Both the position numbers and the translations under genes were made by a program. A DNA stretch of 64,000 bases from contig CAMHAH010000002.1 in the NCBI GenBank assembly GCA_946183365.1, forward strand, positions 1-64,000, in the 5' to 3' direction. Positions within the stretch are counted from its first letter, which is position 1. Every line of letters begins with the position of its first letter. The notes under the pieces were generated by a model. That model did not search any database. It was not told the origin of the DNA and was given only the letters and a program-made list of their open reading frames with translations. Below are positions 33,684 to 42,008 of the stretch, piece after piece. The stretch comes from an uncultured Clostridia bacterium. Its GTDB lineage: Bacteria; Bacillota; Clostridia; Oscillospirales; Acutalibacteraceae.

Positions 33684-35957
33684 ATGCGTGTTTTAACTGT
33701 AACATATTTGATTAATAATTACGGCTCGGTTTTACAGGCGTTCGCACTGCAAAACATTTTAAAAGAAAACTCAGCTGAGCCTGTTATCATCAAAATAAAG
33801 AACAGGCCCTCCGGACGAAAAGCAAAAATAAATAAGTATCTGAAGGTTTTTAAGCCGACAAAGAGTTACACAAGTTCGGTCAAACTGAAAATGATACTTC
33901 AGGAAGGTCGCTTCATCGAAAAAGAAAAAAAGCTCAAACGCTTTATAGATGAACACATCTCTGTTATTGAAGTGAATTCATCTAAAGAAGCCGCGAGAGA
34001 GGTAAAAGACACCGATATTTTATTGGCAGGAAGCGACCAGATCTGGACTTATATAACGGGAAAAACCGCCTCTTGGTATACATTCAGATGGCCGGGACTG
34101 TCTGATGACGTAAAGAGAGTAAGCTATGCCGCAAGCGCCGGTCTTAGCGAGCTCAGCGACGTCCAAAAGGATGATTATCACAGAGCTCTCAGGGATTTCA
34201 GCTGCGTTTCCTTCAGAGAGCAGCAGAGCGTCGATCTCCTTGGATCCTCTTTATCATCTCCTGTTCGCTGCGATCTCGACCCGACATTGCTGTTTGATAA
34301 GGAGAAGTGGTCTGAGTTAGCCGCTGAGCGGATAGAAAGCTCCCCTTACGTGTTTGTATATATGCTCAGACCCGACACCCGATTGATAGAAATGGGTAAA
34401 AAATACGCCGCCGAACATAACTGTAAGGTTATCTATACCGGCTTGATGGCGGATAATTATAAAGGAGTGGAAACCGTCTGTTCCGCGGGAGTAGAAGAGT
34501 TTCTCTCATATATCAAATATGCTGACGCTGTCATAACGAATTCTTTTCACGGTATGGCTTTTTCAATACAGTTCGAGAAGCAGTTTGTATCCGTTCAGTT
34601 ATCATCTACAAACTCGAGAGCGTTAAATCTTTTGAACAAGCTCGATCTGGCCCACAGACAAATCAAAACGATTGAAGAAATATCGGTTTTGAATGATAAG
34701 ATAGATTATATCCCGGTCAAAGAACGCTTGACCGCAGAGAGAGCCTTATCGCTCGGATATATAAAGCAGATATGCTCGAGTGAAGTATTTGATAAGCCTG
34801 TTAAAAAATCGTACTTCGATACAGGCCACAGCTCAGATTGCAGAGGCTGCACAGCCTGCTCCGCAAACTGTCCCGTAAACGCGATCAGCATGATCGCTGA
34901 AAACGGCTTTGTCTATCCTGAGATAGACGATGAAAAGTGTATACACTGCAACAAATGTGTAAAAACCTGTGAAAAGACCCTCAGGACAATATCGGGGTCA
35001 GATAACGCTGAGGTTTATTACGGCTGGAACTCCGATAAGGATATAAGATGGCAGAGCACCTCGGGCGGAGCGTTCCGCGCTATTGTGGACGCTTATACAA
35101 AGGAATTTCCCGAAGCCTGGGTATACGGAGCGGTATACAACGATAAATTCTATGTTGTGCATACCGGTACTCAGGATAAGAATGTCATCTCTGATATGTG
35201 CCGCTCAAAGTATCTTCAGAGTAATATCGAAGGTATTTATGATGAGATAAAAGAACGTATCAAGAATAAACAGCGCGTGCTGTTTTCGGGTACTCCGTGT
35301 CAGGTCGCCGGTCTGAGAGCGGTCATAGGCGATACCGAGTATCTGCTTACGGTAGACTTTATTTGTCACGGTGTATCTAATCCGCTGTATTTCAGCGAGT
35401 ACATCAAAGGCTTGGGCGAGAAAAAGAACAGTCCGGTCACATCATATTCATTCAGGACAAAGACAGATACGCTGAAAAAGAAATCTTATCGCTTGATATC
35501 GCTCAAATACGAGAACGGAACAAGCGAGCTTACCGATGAAGATCTGTATGTCATGTCGTATAAGTATCGGATGTTTTACAGAAGCTCATGCTATAACTGC
35601 GAGTTTGCGCGTATGGAGCGCTGTTCGGACATAACACTTGGAGATTTCTGGGGATTAGAGAAAAAGATCCCCGCTTTGCAGACCGAGCGGCTCAAGGGTA
35701 TCTCTATGATGATGCTCAATACAGACAAGGCGAGATCATTCAAAAACAATCTTTCGAAATACTTTGAGATGAAACGCTATGACGGTGATTTTACGGCTTA
35801 TTCACATCTGTTCCTGCCTTCGGCATCATGCCGCGTAAAGATGAAGGAATACTCGGATGACCAAAGCTTTATCGACTATCTGTCAGATACGATCACCCCT
35901 AAGATGAGAGCGATGTATACACACCCCAAGGCGGCGTGGCTGTTGAGAATTCTCTGA
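33684..35957 (+). CDS. Fusion of pyruvyl transferase and FrhB-like Fe-S domain
   Basis: A 757-residue two-part protein. Residues 1 to about 370 are a polysaccharide pyruvyl transferase domain (VTYLINNYGSVLQAFALQNI, LLAGSDQIWTY, VSYAASAGLSEL, ITNSFHGMAFSI). Residues 385-440 hold two [4Fe-4S] ferredoxin motifs (CRGCTACSANCPVNAISM, CIHCNKCVKTCEK). The rest is a coenzyme F420 hydrogenase/dehydrogenase beta-subunit-like domain (TSGGAFRAIVDAY, RVLFSGTPCQVAGLRAVIGD, YNCEFARMERCSDITLGDFW). ATG 33684 is chosen; no strong ribosome site is seen, and GTG 33672 is an alternative. Confidence 0.9.
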   Translation: MRVLTVTYLINNYGSVLQAFALQNILKENSAEPVIIKIKNRPSGRKAKINKYLKVFKPTKSYTSSVKLKMILQEGRFIEKEKKLKRFIDEHISVIEVNSSKEAAREVKDTDILLAGSDQIWTYITGKTASWYTFRWPGLSDDVKRVSYAASAGLSELSDVQKDDYHRALRDFSCVSFREQQSVDLLGSSLSSPVRCDLDPTLLFDKEKWSELAAERIESSPYVFVYMLRPDTRLIEMGKKYAAEHNCKVIYTGLMADNYKGVETVCSAGVEEFLSYIKYADAVITNSFHGMAFSIQFEKQFVSVQLSSTNSRALNLLNKLDLAHRQIKTIEEISVLNDKIDYIPVKERLTAERALSLGYIKQICSSEVFDKPVKKSYFDTGHSSDCRGCTACSANCPVNAISMIAENGFVYPEIDDEKCIHCNKCVKTCEKTLRTISGSDNAEVYYGWNSDKDIRWQSTSGGAFRAIVDAYTKEFPEAWVYGAVYNDKFYVVHTGTQDKNVISDMCRSKYLQSNIEGIYDEIKERIKNKQRVLFSGTPCQVAGLRAVIGDTEYLLTVDFICHGVSNPLYFSEYIKGLGEKKNSPVTSYSFRTKTDTLKKKSYRLISLKYENGTSELTDEDLYVMSYKYRMFYRSSCYNCEFARMERCSDITLGDFWGLEKKIPALQTERLKGISMMMLNTDKARSFKNNLSKYFEMKRYDGDFTAYSHLFLPSASCRVKMKEYSDDQSFIDYLSDTITPKMRAMYTHPKAAWLLRIL

Positions 35958-36053
35958 GTATCAGCGCCATTTTCACTCAAATGACTGAAAAATAATAGTT
36001 TATTCAAATGCTTTGGATAACGGTTAGTAAGACAATAAGAAGGTATTATAATC

Positions 36054-37610
36054 ATGGCAAAATCAAGAACGACTAAAGCGACATTGAATATTGCGACTTC
36101 AGCGATCTATGAAGTCGCCGCGATGGTGTGCGCGCTGATATTACCGCGTTTGATTCTGTCGCATTTCGGCTCTGCATATAACGGTATAGTTTCTTCTGTC
36201 TCACAGTTCCTCACGCTTATCTCGCTTTTAACGCTGGGCGTGACCGCTTCTACAAGAGTAGCGTTATATCAATCTCTCGCCGCTAAGGATATTCGAAAGA
36301 CCAGCGCTATCGTACGCGCTACCAATAACTATATGCGCAAGGTCGGAATCGTACTGCTGATATATATCCTTGCTATCGCTTTGATATATCCTTTGGTAGT
36401 ACATACGGGCTTTGATTATTTTGACATATTCATTCTGATACTGATAATCGGCGCCAGCGCCTTTGCCGAGTTTTTCTTCGGAGTAACATATCGTACCTTC
36501 CTGCTTGCCGATCAGAGCGTATATATTTCCAATATCTTCACGACTATCTCTGTCATATTGAATACGGTGCTCTCTGTAATACTGATAAATATGGGCTTCA
36601 GTATTCAAATAGTAAAGCTGGGCAGCGCGGCGGTATTTGTGCTCCGACCGATCATGCAGTATATATATGTACATAAAAAGTATAAGCTGATAAAGAATAT
36701 CGAGCCTGACAAGAGCGCGCTTAATAAGCGCGGCGACGCTATGGCTCACGCGCTCGCGAATATCGTCCATGACCATACCGATATTATAGTCCTGACCATA
36801 TTTACCGACGTCAAGACGGTATCGGTATATACCGTGTATAATCTGGTCATGAACGCGCTCAAAAAGATACAGTCCATAATGACGACCGGTACCGAGCCGA
36901 TATTCGGCGATATGTGGGCAAAGGGCGAAAAAACCAAGATCAAGAATTTTCTCGGTTTCTATGAGTTCGCAATATACTCGTTCGCGTCTATAGTTTTCTC
37001 AATAGCCATGGTCATGCTGCTGCCGTTCATTGCTCTGTATACCAAGGGTGTACACGACGTAGAGTATATACTGCCGGTATATGCAGTGGTCATAACGATG
37101 GCGTTCGCTTTCCAGTCTATCAGGACACCGTATTTGTGTCTGGTACAGGGTGTCGGTCATTACAAAGAAACAAAGGCTGCCGCTATCATTGAGGCTGCCA
37201 TGAATATAGTGATATCAGTTGTTCTGGTACAGTTCATCGGTATAGTCGGCGTTGCGGTGGGTACATTCGTCGCCAATGTATACCGTTCATATCAGTACGC
37301 GTTTTACATAGATAAGAATATCGTCAAGAGAGGTAAAAGAGTATTCATATTAAAGTCGATATGGGCTTTGTTCAATATGGCGCTGATATGTATTCCCGCT
37401 GAGCTGGTATTACAAAACATCGTGATCAACAGTTGGCTGAAGTGGATCGGAGTAGCGGTTATCGTAAGTATGTACGCTATCGTCGTATGGTTGATCTCGT
37501 CGCTGATATTCTACCGCAAGGACATGATAGTCGCCTTGAAGCGAGGTAAAGACATCATGCAAAAGCGTTTCTTAAAGCGCAAAAGAAAAAGACCTGAGGT
37601 AAGATCATAA
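36054..37610 (+). CDS. wzx: Polysaccharide flippase (Wzx/MATE-like)
   Basis: A 518-residue membrane protein with about 14 hydrophobic segments, starting ATLNIATSAIYEVAAMVCAL, with the polysaccharide transporter pattern (LPRLILSHFGSAYNGIVSSV). It flips the undecaprenyl-linked unit to the outer face. A basic cytoplasmic tail (KRFLKRKRKRP) ends the protein. Its stop overlaps the carboxyltransferase start by one base (TAATG), tying the export genes to the carboxylase genes in one transcript. Confidence 0.92.
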   Translation: MAKSRTTKATLNIATSAIYEVAAMVCALILPRLILSHFGSAYNGIVSSVSQFLTLISLLTLGVTASTRVALYQSLAAKDIRKTSAIVRATNNYMRKVGIVLLIYILAIALIYPLVVHTGFDYFDIFILILIIGASAFAEFFFGVTYRTFLLADQSVYISNIFTTISVILNTVLSVILINMGFSIQIVKLGSAAVFVLRPIMQYIYVHKKYKLIKNIEPDKSALNKRGDAMAHALANIVHDHTDIIVLTIFTDVKTVSVYTVYNLVMNALKKIQSIMTTGTEPIFGDMWAKGEKTKIKNFLGFYEFAIYSFASIVFSIAMVMLLPFIALYTKGVHDVEYILPVYAVVITMAFAFQSIRTPYLCLVQGVGHYKETKAAAIIEAAMNIVISVVLVQFIGIVGVAVGTFVANVYRSYQYAFYIDKNIVKRGKRVFILKSIWALFNMALICIPAELVLQNIVINSWLKWIGVAVIVSMYAIVVWLISSLIFYRKDMIVALKRGKDIMQKRFLKRKRKRPEVRS

Positions 37611-39160
37611 TGGATAATATTTGGAAAGAAAAAACCGAAAAGCTGAATGAAAGACGACTGTCGGCGCGTGAGGGCGGCGGCAAGGCGAGGATCGACAAGC
37701 AGCATGAAAAAGGCAAGCTGACCGCTCGTGAGAGGCTTGAAGCGCTGTTTGACGACAATACCTTTGTCGAAGTGAACGACCTCATAGCCTCGCGCTGCTC
37801 AGATTTCGGCATGGATAAAAAGAAGCGCCCCGGCGACGGAGTAGTTACCGGCTACGGATATATCCACGGCAGGCTGGCGTATGCCGCTTCTCAGGATTTC
37901 ACCGTAGGCGGCGGCTCTCTCGGAGAGGCTCATGCTATGAAGATATGCCGCGTCATGGATATGGCGCTTGAGATGAAGGCGCCGTTCATATCTGTCAACG
38001 ACAGCGGCGGCGCTCGAATAGAAGAGGGCATCGACAGCCTCGCGGGATATGCCGATATCTTTTATCGCAATACCATAGCGTCGGGCGTTATCCCTCAGAT
38101 ATCGGTCATACTCGGACCGTGTGCCGGCGGAGCCTGTTACTCGCCGGCTATTTGTGATTATATATTTATGACAGAAGAAAACAGCCAGATGTATATCACC
38201 GGACCCTCGGTGGTAAAGTCTGTTACCGGTGAGGTCATCACCGCCGCGGAGCTTGGCGGCGCATCGGTACACGCGGGTGTATCGGGTGTGGCTCACTTTG
38301 TATATCCCGATGATCTTTCATGTCTCAACGGCGTGAGAAGGCTGCTGGGTTATCTGCCTCAAAGCAATGAAGATGAGATATTGACGGTACCCGGAAGATC
38401 TATAGATCGCTGCTCGGAGCTACCCGATATCGTGCCTGCCGACTCTAAAAAGGGCTATGATGTGAGAGACGTCATTGCTACCTTCGTAGATGAAGGCTCA
38501 TTCATGGAGGTACAGGCGGCTTTCGCTCAGAACATAGTTGTAGGCTTTTCGCGGATCGAGGGCAAGACCGTGGGTATAGTAGCGAACCAGAGCAACTATA
38601 TGGCGGGCTCGCTTGAGATAAACGCTTCTGATAAGGGAGCGCGCTTCATACGCTTCTGTGACTGCTTTGGAATACCCCTGCTCACTTTGGTTGACGTACC
38701 GGCGTTCCTGCCCGGCAGTCAGCAGGAGCACGGCGGTATCATACGTCACGGCGCAAAGATGCTGTACGCGTACTCAGAGGCTACCGTACCTAAGATATCG
38801 GTCATTATGCGCAAGGCTTACGGCGGAGCGTATATCGCGATGAACAGCAAGGGCATCGGCGCCGATACGGTATTCGCTTGGCCTATCGCCGAGATAGCGG
38901 TAATGGGCGCTTCGGGCGCTGTCGCGATCATCGGCAGAAGAGCGATCGACGCCGCTGAGGATCCCTCGGCTAAGCGCGAGGAGCTAATAAATGAATATAA
39001 TGAAAAGTTCATGAACCCGTATATAGCCGCCGAGCACGGCTATGTCGACGAGGTCATCCTGCCTGAAGAAACAAAAATTAGGGTCGTATCCGCTTTGAGG
39101 ATGCTTGAAAACAAAAAGCAGCAAAGACCCTATAAAAAGCACGGTAATATTCCGCTGTAA
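37610..39160 (+). CDS. Acyl-CoA carboxyltransferase subunit (transcarboxylase 12S-like)
   Basis: A 516-residue biotin-dependent carboxyltransferase of the PccB/MmdA/12S type. It begins with KLTARERLEALFDDNTF. The two oxyanion-hole regions are FISVNDSGGARIEEGIDSLA with GPCAGGACYSPAICDY (N half) and DVPAFLPGSQQEHGGIIRHG with RKAYGGAYIAMNSKGIGADT (C half). It transfers CO2 between carboxybiotin and acetyl- or propionyl-CoA. With the next three genes it forms a complete carboxyltransferase set without biotin carboxylase or the membrane decarboxylase beta subunit. Confidence 0.93.
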   Translation: MDNIWKEKTEKLNERRLSAREGGGKARIDKQHEKGKLTARERLEALFDDNTFVEVNDLIASRCSDFGMDKKKRPGDGVVTGYGYIHGRLAYAASQDFTVGGGSLGEAHAMKICRVMDMALEMKAPFISVNDSGGARIEEGIDSLAGYADIFYRNTIASGVIPQISVILGPCAGGACYSPAICDYIFMTEENSQMYITGPSVVKSVTGEVITAAELGGASVHAGVSGVAHFVYPDDLSCLNGVRRLLGYLPQSNEDEILTVPGRSIDRCSELPDIVPADSKKGYDVRDVIATFVDEGSFMEVQAAFAQNIVVGFSRIEGKTVGIVANQSNYMAGSLEINASDKGARFIRFCDCFGIPLLTLVDVPAFLPGSQQEHGGIIRHGAKMLYAYSEATVPKISVIMRKAYGGAYIAMNSKGIGADTVFAWPIAEIAVMGASGAVAIIGRRAIDAAEDPSAKREELINEYNEKFMNPYIAAEHGYVDEVILPEETKIRVVSALRMLENKKQQRPYKKHGNIPL

Positions 39161-39174
39161 CGGAGGTGTCCGCA

Positions 39175-39351
39175 TTGAAATTGACCGATGAAGCCATCGT
39201 CGCTATGGCGATAGCCGCTATCGCTGAGGAAAGCGGCGCCGAAATGAGCGATATCAGAGTGAGATCGTTCAAGAAGGTCGGTAAGAGCCAACTTGAAGAA
39301 TATATCGAAGAACGCGGTATCGCTTATAAAAAATATCAACTGGGAGACTGA
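39175..39351 (+). CDS. Small putative subunit of the carboxyltransferase complex
   Basis: A 58-residue protein (LTDEAIVAMAIAAIAEESGA, then VRSFKKVGKSQLEEYIEERG). The start is TTG 39175, 8 bases after GGAGG; the track start GTG 39166 overlaps that site. It has a short helical N-terminal part and no clear membrane span. Its place between the 12S-like and biotin-carrier genes, and its size, recall the small epsilon-type subunits of methylmalonyl-CoA decarboxylases, but homology could not be shown. Confidence 0.6.
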   Translation: MKLTDEAIVAMAIAAIAEESGAEMSDIRVRSFKKVGKSQLEEYIEERGIAYKKYQLGD

Positions 39352-39355
39352 ACGA

Positions 39356-39733
39356 ATGAGTAAATACAGAATAACCCTGAACGGAGAAGTATATGAGATG
39401 GAGGTCGAGCTGATCGAAGAAGGCTCTGCCCCGATAAAGACCGAAGCTAAGCCCGCTGTACGCGATACAGAGCGTCCCGCGGCGCAGAAAGCTCCCGCAC
39501 AGGCTGATAACACTTCCGCCGACGGCGCTGTAGTCAGCCCCATGCCCGGCACGGTCGTCCAGCTCATGGCGGCTCAGGGCGATAAGGTCAGCAAAGGCCA
39601 GCCTATTCTGGTGCTTGAGGCTATGAAAATGGAAAATGAGATAACAGCCGCTAAAGACGGCGTGCTGTCTGAGCTGCGCGTTGCCGAGGGACAGACGGTC
39701 GCGGGCGGCGAGATACTATTTATAATCGGCTGA
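39356..39733 (+). CDS. Biotin carboxyl carrier protein (1.3S-like)
   Basis: A 125-residue biotinyl protein. N-terminal part YRITLNGEVYEMEVELI, a Pro/Ala-rich linker (residues 30-55), and a C-terminal biotinyl domain with VVSPMPGTVVQL and the biotin site Lys91 in VLEAMKMENEI. Size and order match the 1.3S subunit of transcarboxylase. ATG 39356 follows GGGAG; the track start 39293 lies in the previous gene. Confidence 0.95.
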   Translation: MSKYRITLNGEVYEMEVELIEEGSAPIKTEAKPAVRDTERPAAQKAPAQADNTSADGAVVSPMPGTVVQLMAAQGDKVSKGQPILVLEAMKMENEITAAKDGVLSELRVAEGQTVAGGEILFIIG

Positions 39734-39748
39734 TAAGGCGGTAGATAT

Positions 39749-41161
39749 ATGGAAAACAAGCTGAATTTTCCGGCGCGAAAGCTGTATATAACCGATACCA
39801 TCCTGCGTGACGCCCATCAGTCGCAGGCTGCTACGCGTATGCGCCTTGAGGATATGCTGCCTGCCTGTGAGGCTCTCAATGAGGTGGGCTACTGGTCGCT
39901 CGAGTGTTGGGGCGGCGCTACCTTTGACGCCTGTATGCGCTTCCTTGGTGAGGATCCGTGGGACAGGCTCAGAGCGCTCAGAAGAGCTCTGCCGGATACA
40001 AAATTACAGATGCTCCTGAGAGGTCAGAACCTGCTCGGTTACCGTCATTACGCCGATGACGTTGTAGATGAATTCTGCAAAAAATCCATAGAGAACGGTA
40101 TCGATATCGTCAGGATATTCGACGCACTCAACGACGTCCGCAATATGAGAGCGGCTATGACGAGCGTGAAGAAGTACGGCGCTCACTGTGAGGCGGCTAT
40201 CAGCTATACCACCAGCCCCGTTCACAGCGACGATTACTTTGTCGAACTCGCAGCAAAGCTCGAAGATATGGGAGCTGATACGATCTGTATCAAGGATATG
40301 GCTAATATCCTGCTTCCGGATAACGCATATACACTTATTAAGAAGATCAAAGAAAAGGTGAGCGTGCCTGTTCACCTTCATACACATAATACGACCGGCA
40401 CCGGCGCTATGGTATATATGGCGGCGGCTATGGCAGGCGTAGATATCATCGACTGCGCTCTGTCGCCGTTTGCCGACGGTACCGCTCAGCCGGCGACCGA
40501 GTCTATGGTAGCGGCGTTCAGGGGCACACCCCGTGATACGGGTCTGGATCTCAAGAAGCTGAATAAGGCGGCAAAGCATTTCAGAAAGGTCGCTCAGCGC
40601 CTGCAGGATGAGGGCACGCTCAACCCAAAGGTGCTGCGTACCGACCCAAACACCCTGCTCTATCAAGTGCCGGGCGGTATGCTGTCGAACCTTATGTCAC
40701 AGCTGCATGAGGCAAACGCGGATGATAAGTTTGATGAGGTGCTCAAAGAGGTCCCCAGAGTACGAGAGGACTTCGGCTATCCTCCGCTGGTCACGCCCAC
40801 AAGCCAGATCGTCGGCACACAGGCTGTGCTGAATGTCCTGTTCGGCGAGCGTTACGGCACCTTTACCAAAGAGTCAAAGGGTTTGCTCAGAGGAGAATAC
40901 GGTTCTCTGCCCGGTAAGGTCAATGAGGATATCCGCAAAAAGGCTATCGGCGATGACGAGGTCATCCAATGCCGCCCCGCCGACCTGCTCGAGCCTGAGC
41001 TGGATAAGGACAGAGAGAGCTACAGCGATATCGCGAGGAGCGATGAGGATGTGCTCAGCTGTGTGCTCTTCCCACAGGTAGCCCCTGAGTTTTTGAAGAA
41101 AAAGTACGCGCAGCCCGAAGAAGAAAAGGTCACAGAGATAAATGTTGTCTGGGACAGATAA
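39749..41161 (+). CDS. Oxaloacetate/pyruvate carboxyltransferase subunit (5S-like)
   Basis: A 470-residue protein with the DRE-TIM barrel of pyruvate carboxylase/oxaloacetate decarboxylase alpha. Metal and substrate residues are in ITDTILRDAHQSQAATRMR, the carboxylated lysine is Lys182 in DTICIKDMANILLP, and the metal histidines are in VPVHLHTHNTTGTG. A conserved PYC_OADA domain follows (RVREDFGYPPLVTPTSQIVG). It has no biotin domain, which is supplied by the preceding gene, as in the 5S subunit of transcarboxylase. It would move CO2 from oxaloacetate to biotin, releasing pyruvate. Confidence 0.92.
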   Translation: MENKLNFPARKLYITDTILRDAHQSQAATRMRLEDMLPACEALNEVGYWSLECWGGATFDACMRFLGEDPWDRLRALRRALPDTKLQMLLRGQNLLGYRHYADDVVDEFCKKSIENGIDIVRIFDALNDVRNMRAAMTSVKKYGAHCEAAISYTTSPVHSDDYFVELAAKLEDMGADTICIKDMANILLPDNAYTLIKKIKEKVSVPVHLHTHNTTGTGAMVYMAAAMAGVDIIDCALSPFADGTAQPATESMVAAFRGTPRDTGLDLKKLNKAAKHFRKVAQRLQDEGTLNPKVLRTDPNTLLYQVPGGMLSNLMSQLHEANADDKFDEVLKEVPRVREDFGYPPLVTPTSQIVGTQAVLNVLFGERYGTFTKESKGLLRGEYGSLPGKVNEDIRKKAIGDDEVIQCRPADLLEPELDKDRESYSDIARSDEDVLSCVLFPQVAPEFLKKKYAQPEEEKVTEINVVWDR

Positions 41162-41170
41162 GAGGTAAGC

Positions 41171-41935
41171 ATGAGCGAGATCAATAACAACCTGTTAGAG
41201 GATAAAGTAGTCATCGTCACCGGAGCCGGCAGAGGCATCGGTCAGGCTATGGCTGAGCTTTTCGCCGGGAACGGCGCTATAGTTTATGCCAACGACGTTC
41301 GCGAAGGCGCCGTAGAGGAATGGTGCGGCAGCGTCAACGAGAGCGCCTCGGGCGAGGTGCGTCCGCTTTACTTTGATATAACGAACGATCAAGAGGTCAA
41401 GACTGCCGTTATGCAGGTCAAGAAGGCTTGCGGTCATATAGACGGTCTGGTTAACAACGCCGGAGTAGAGTTCAACGAGCTCATCGGTATGATCGACCGC
41501 AAGCATATGCAGACGATGTTCTCTGTCAATGTTTTCGGCACAGTCAATATGCTTGAGATAGTCAGCCGTGTTATGGGTCGTCAGGAGAACGGCGGCTCGA
41601 TAGTGAACATAGCTTCGATGACGGCATTAAGAGGCAACCGCGGCCAGATGATCTATTCGGCTACCAAGGGAGCCGTGATCTCTCTGACAAAGTCCGCGGC
41701 AAAGGAGCTCGCAGATAAAAAGATCAGGGTAAACGCGATCGCGCCGGGTCTTACAAACACCGCCATGATGCAGCAGGCTGACCCCGAAAAGCTTCAAAGC
41801 CGTATCAATAATATCTGTATGGGCAGGCTCGCCGAGCCCGAGGATATAGCGGGAGCCTGTATGTTCATGCTGTCCGACCTCTCAAAGTATGTGTCCGGTC
41901 AGATACTCGCGGTAGACGGCTGTACCATAATGTGA
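41171..41935 (+). CDS. SDR oxidoreductase, FabG-like (copy 3)
   Basis: A 254-residue classical SDR. TGAGRGIGQAMAELF, NNAGVEFNEL, Ser in NIASMTALRG, active site YSATKGAVIS, and the NAIAPGLTNTAMM and ILAVDGC endings fit 3-ketoacyl-ACP reductases. It is more canonical than SDR copies 1 and 2 and is not part of the duplicated KASIII-SDR pair. It could serve the keto-acyl step or a sugar reduction. It follows the 5S-like gene by 9 bases. Confidence 0.88.
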   Translation: MSEINNNLLEDKVVIVTGAGRGIGQAMAELFAGNGAIVYANDVREGAVEEWCGSVNESASGEVRPLYFDITNDQEVKTAVMQVKKACGHIDGLVNNAGVEFNELIGMIDRKHMQTMFSVNVFGTVNMLEIVSRVMGRQENGGSIVNIASMTALRGNRGQMIYSATKGAVISLTKSAAKELADKKIRVNAIAPGLTNTAMMQQADPEKLQSRINNICMGRLAEPEDIAGACMFMLSDLSKYVSGQILAVDGCTIM

Positions 41936-42008
41936 TATCGTTCCGCGGCAGTAAATGATACTTGCGGTTTTATAGAAAATAGTATAGATAATCGATCAAG
42001 GTGATAAT

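Noticed and set aside
37610-41161. Sodium-pumping methylmalonyl-CoA or oxaloacetate decarboxylase
   Set aside because: The multi-span beta subunit and the membrane gamma/delta subunit are not in the cluster, so a soluble transfer complex fits better.
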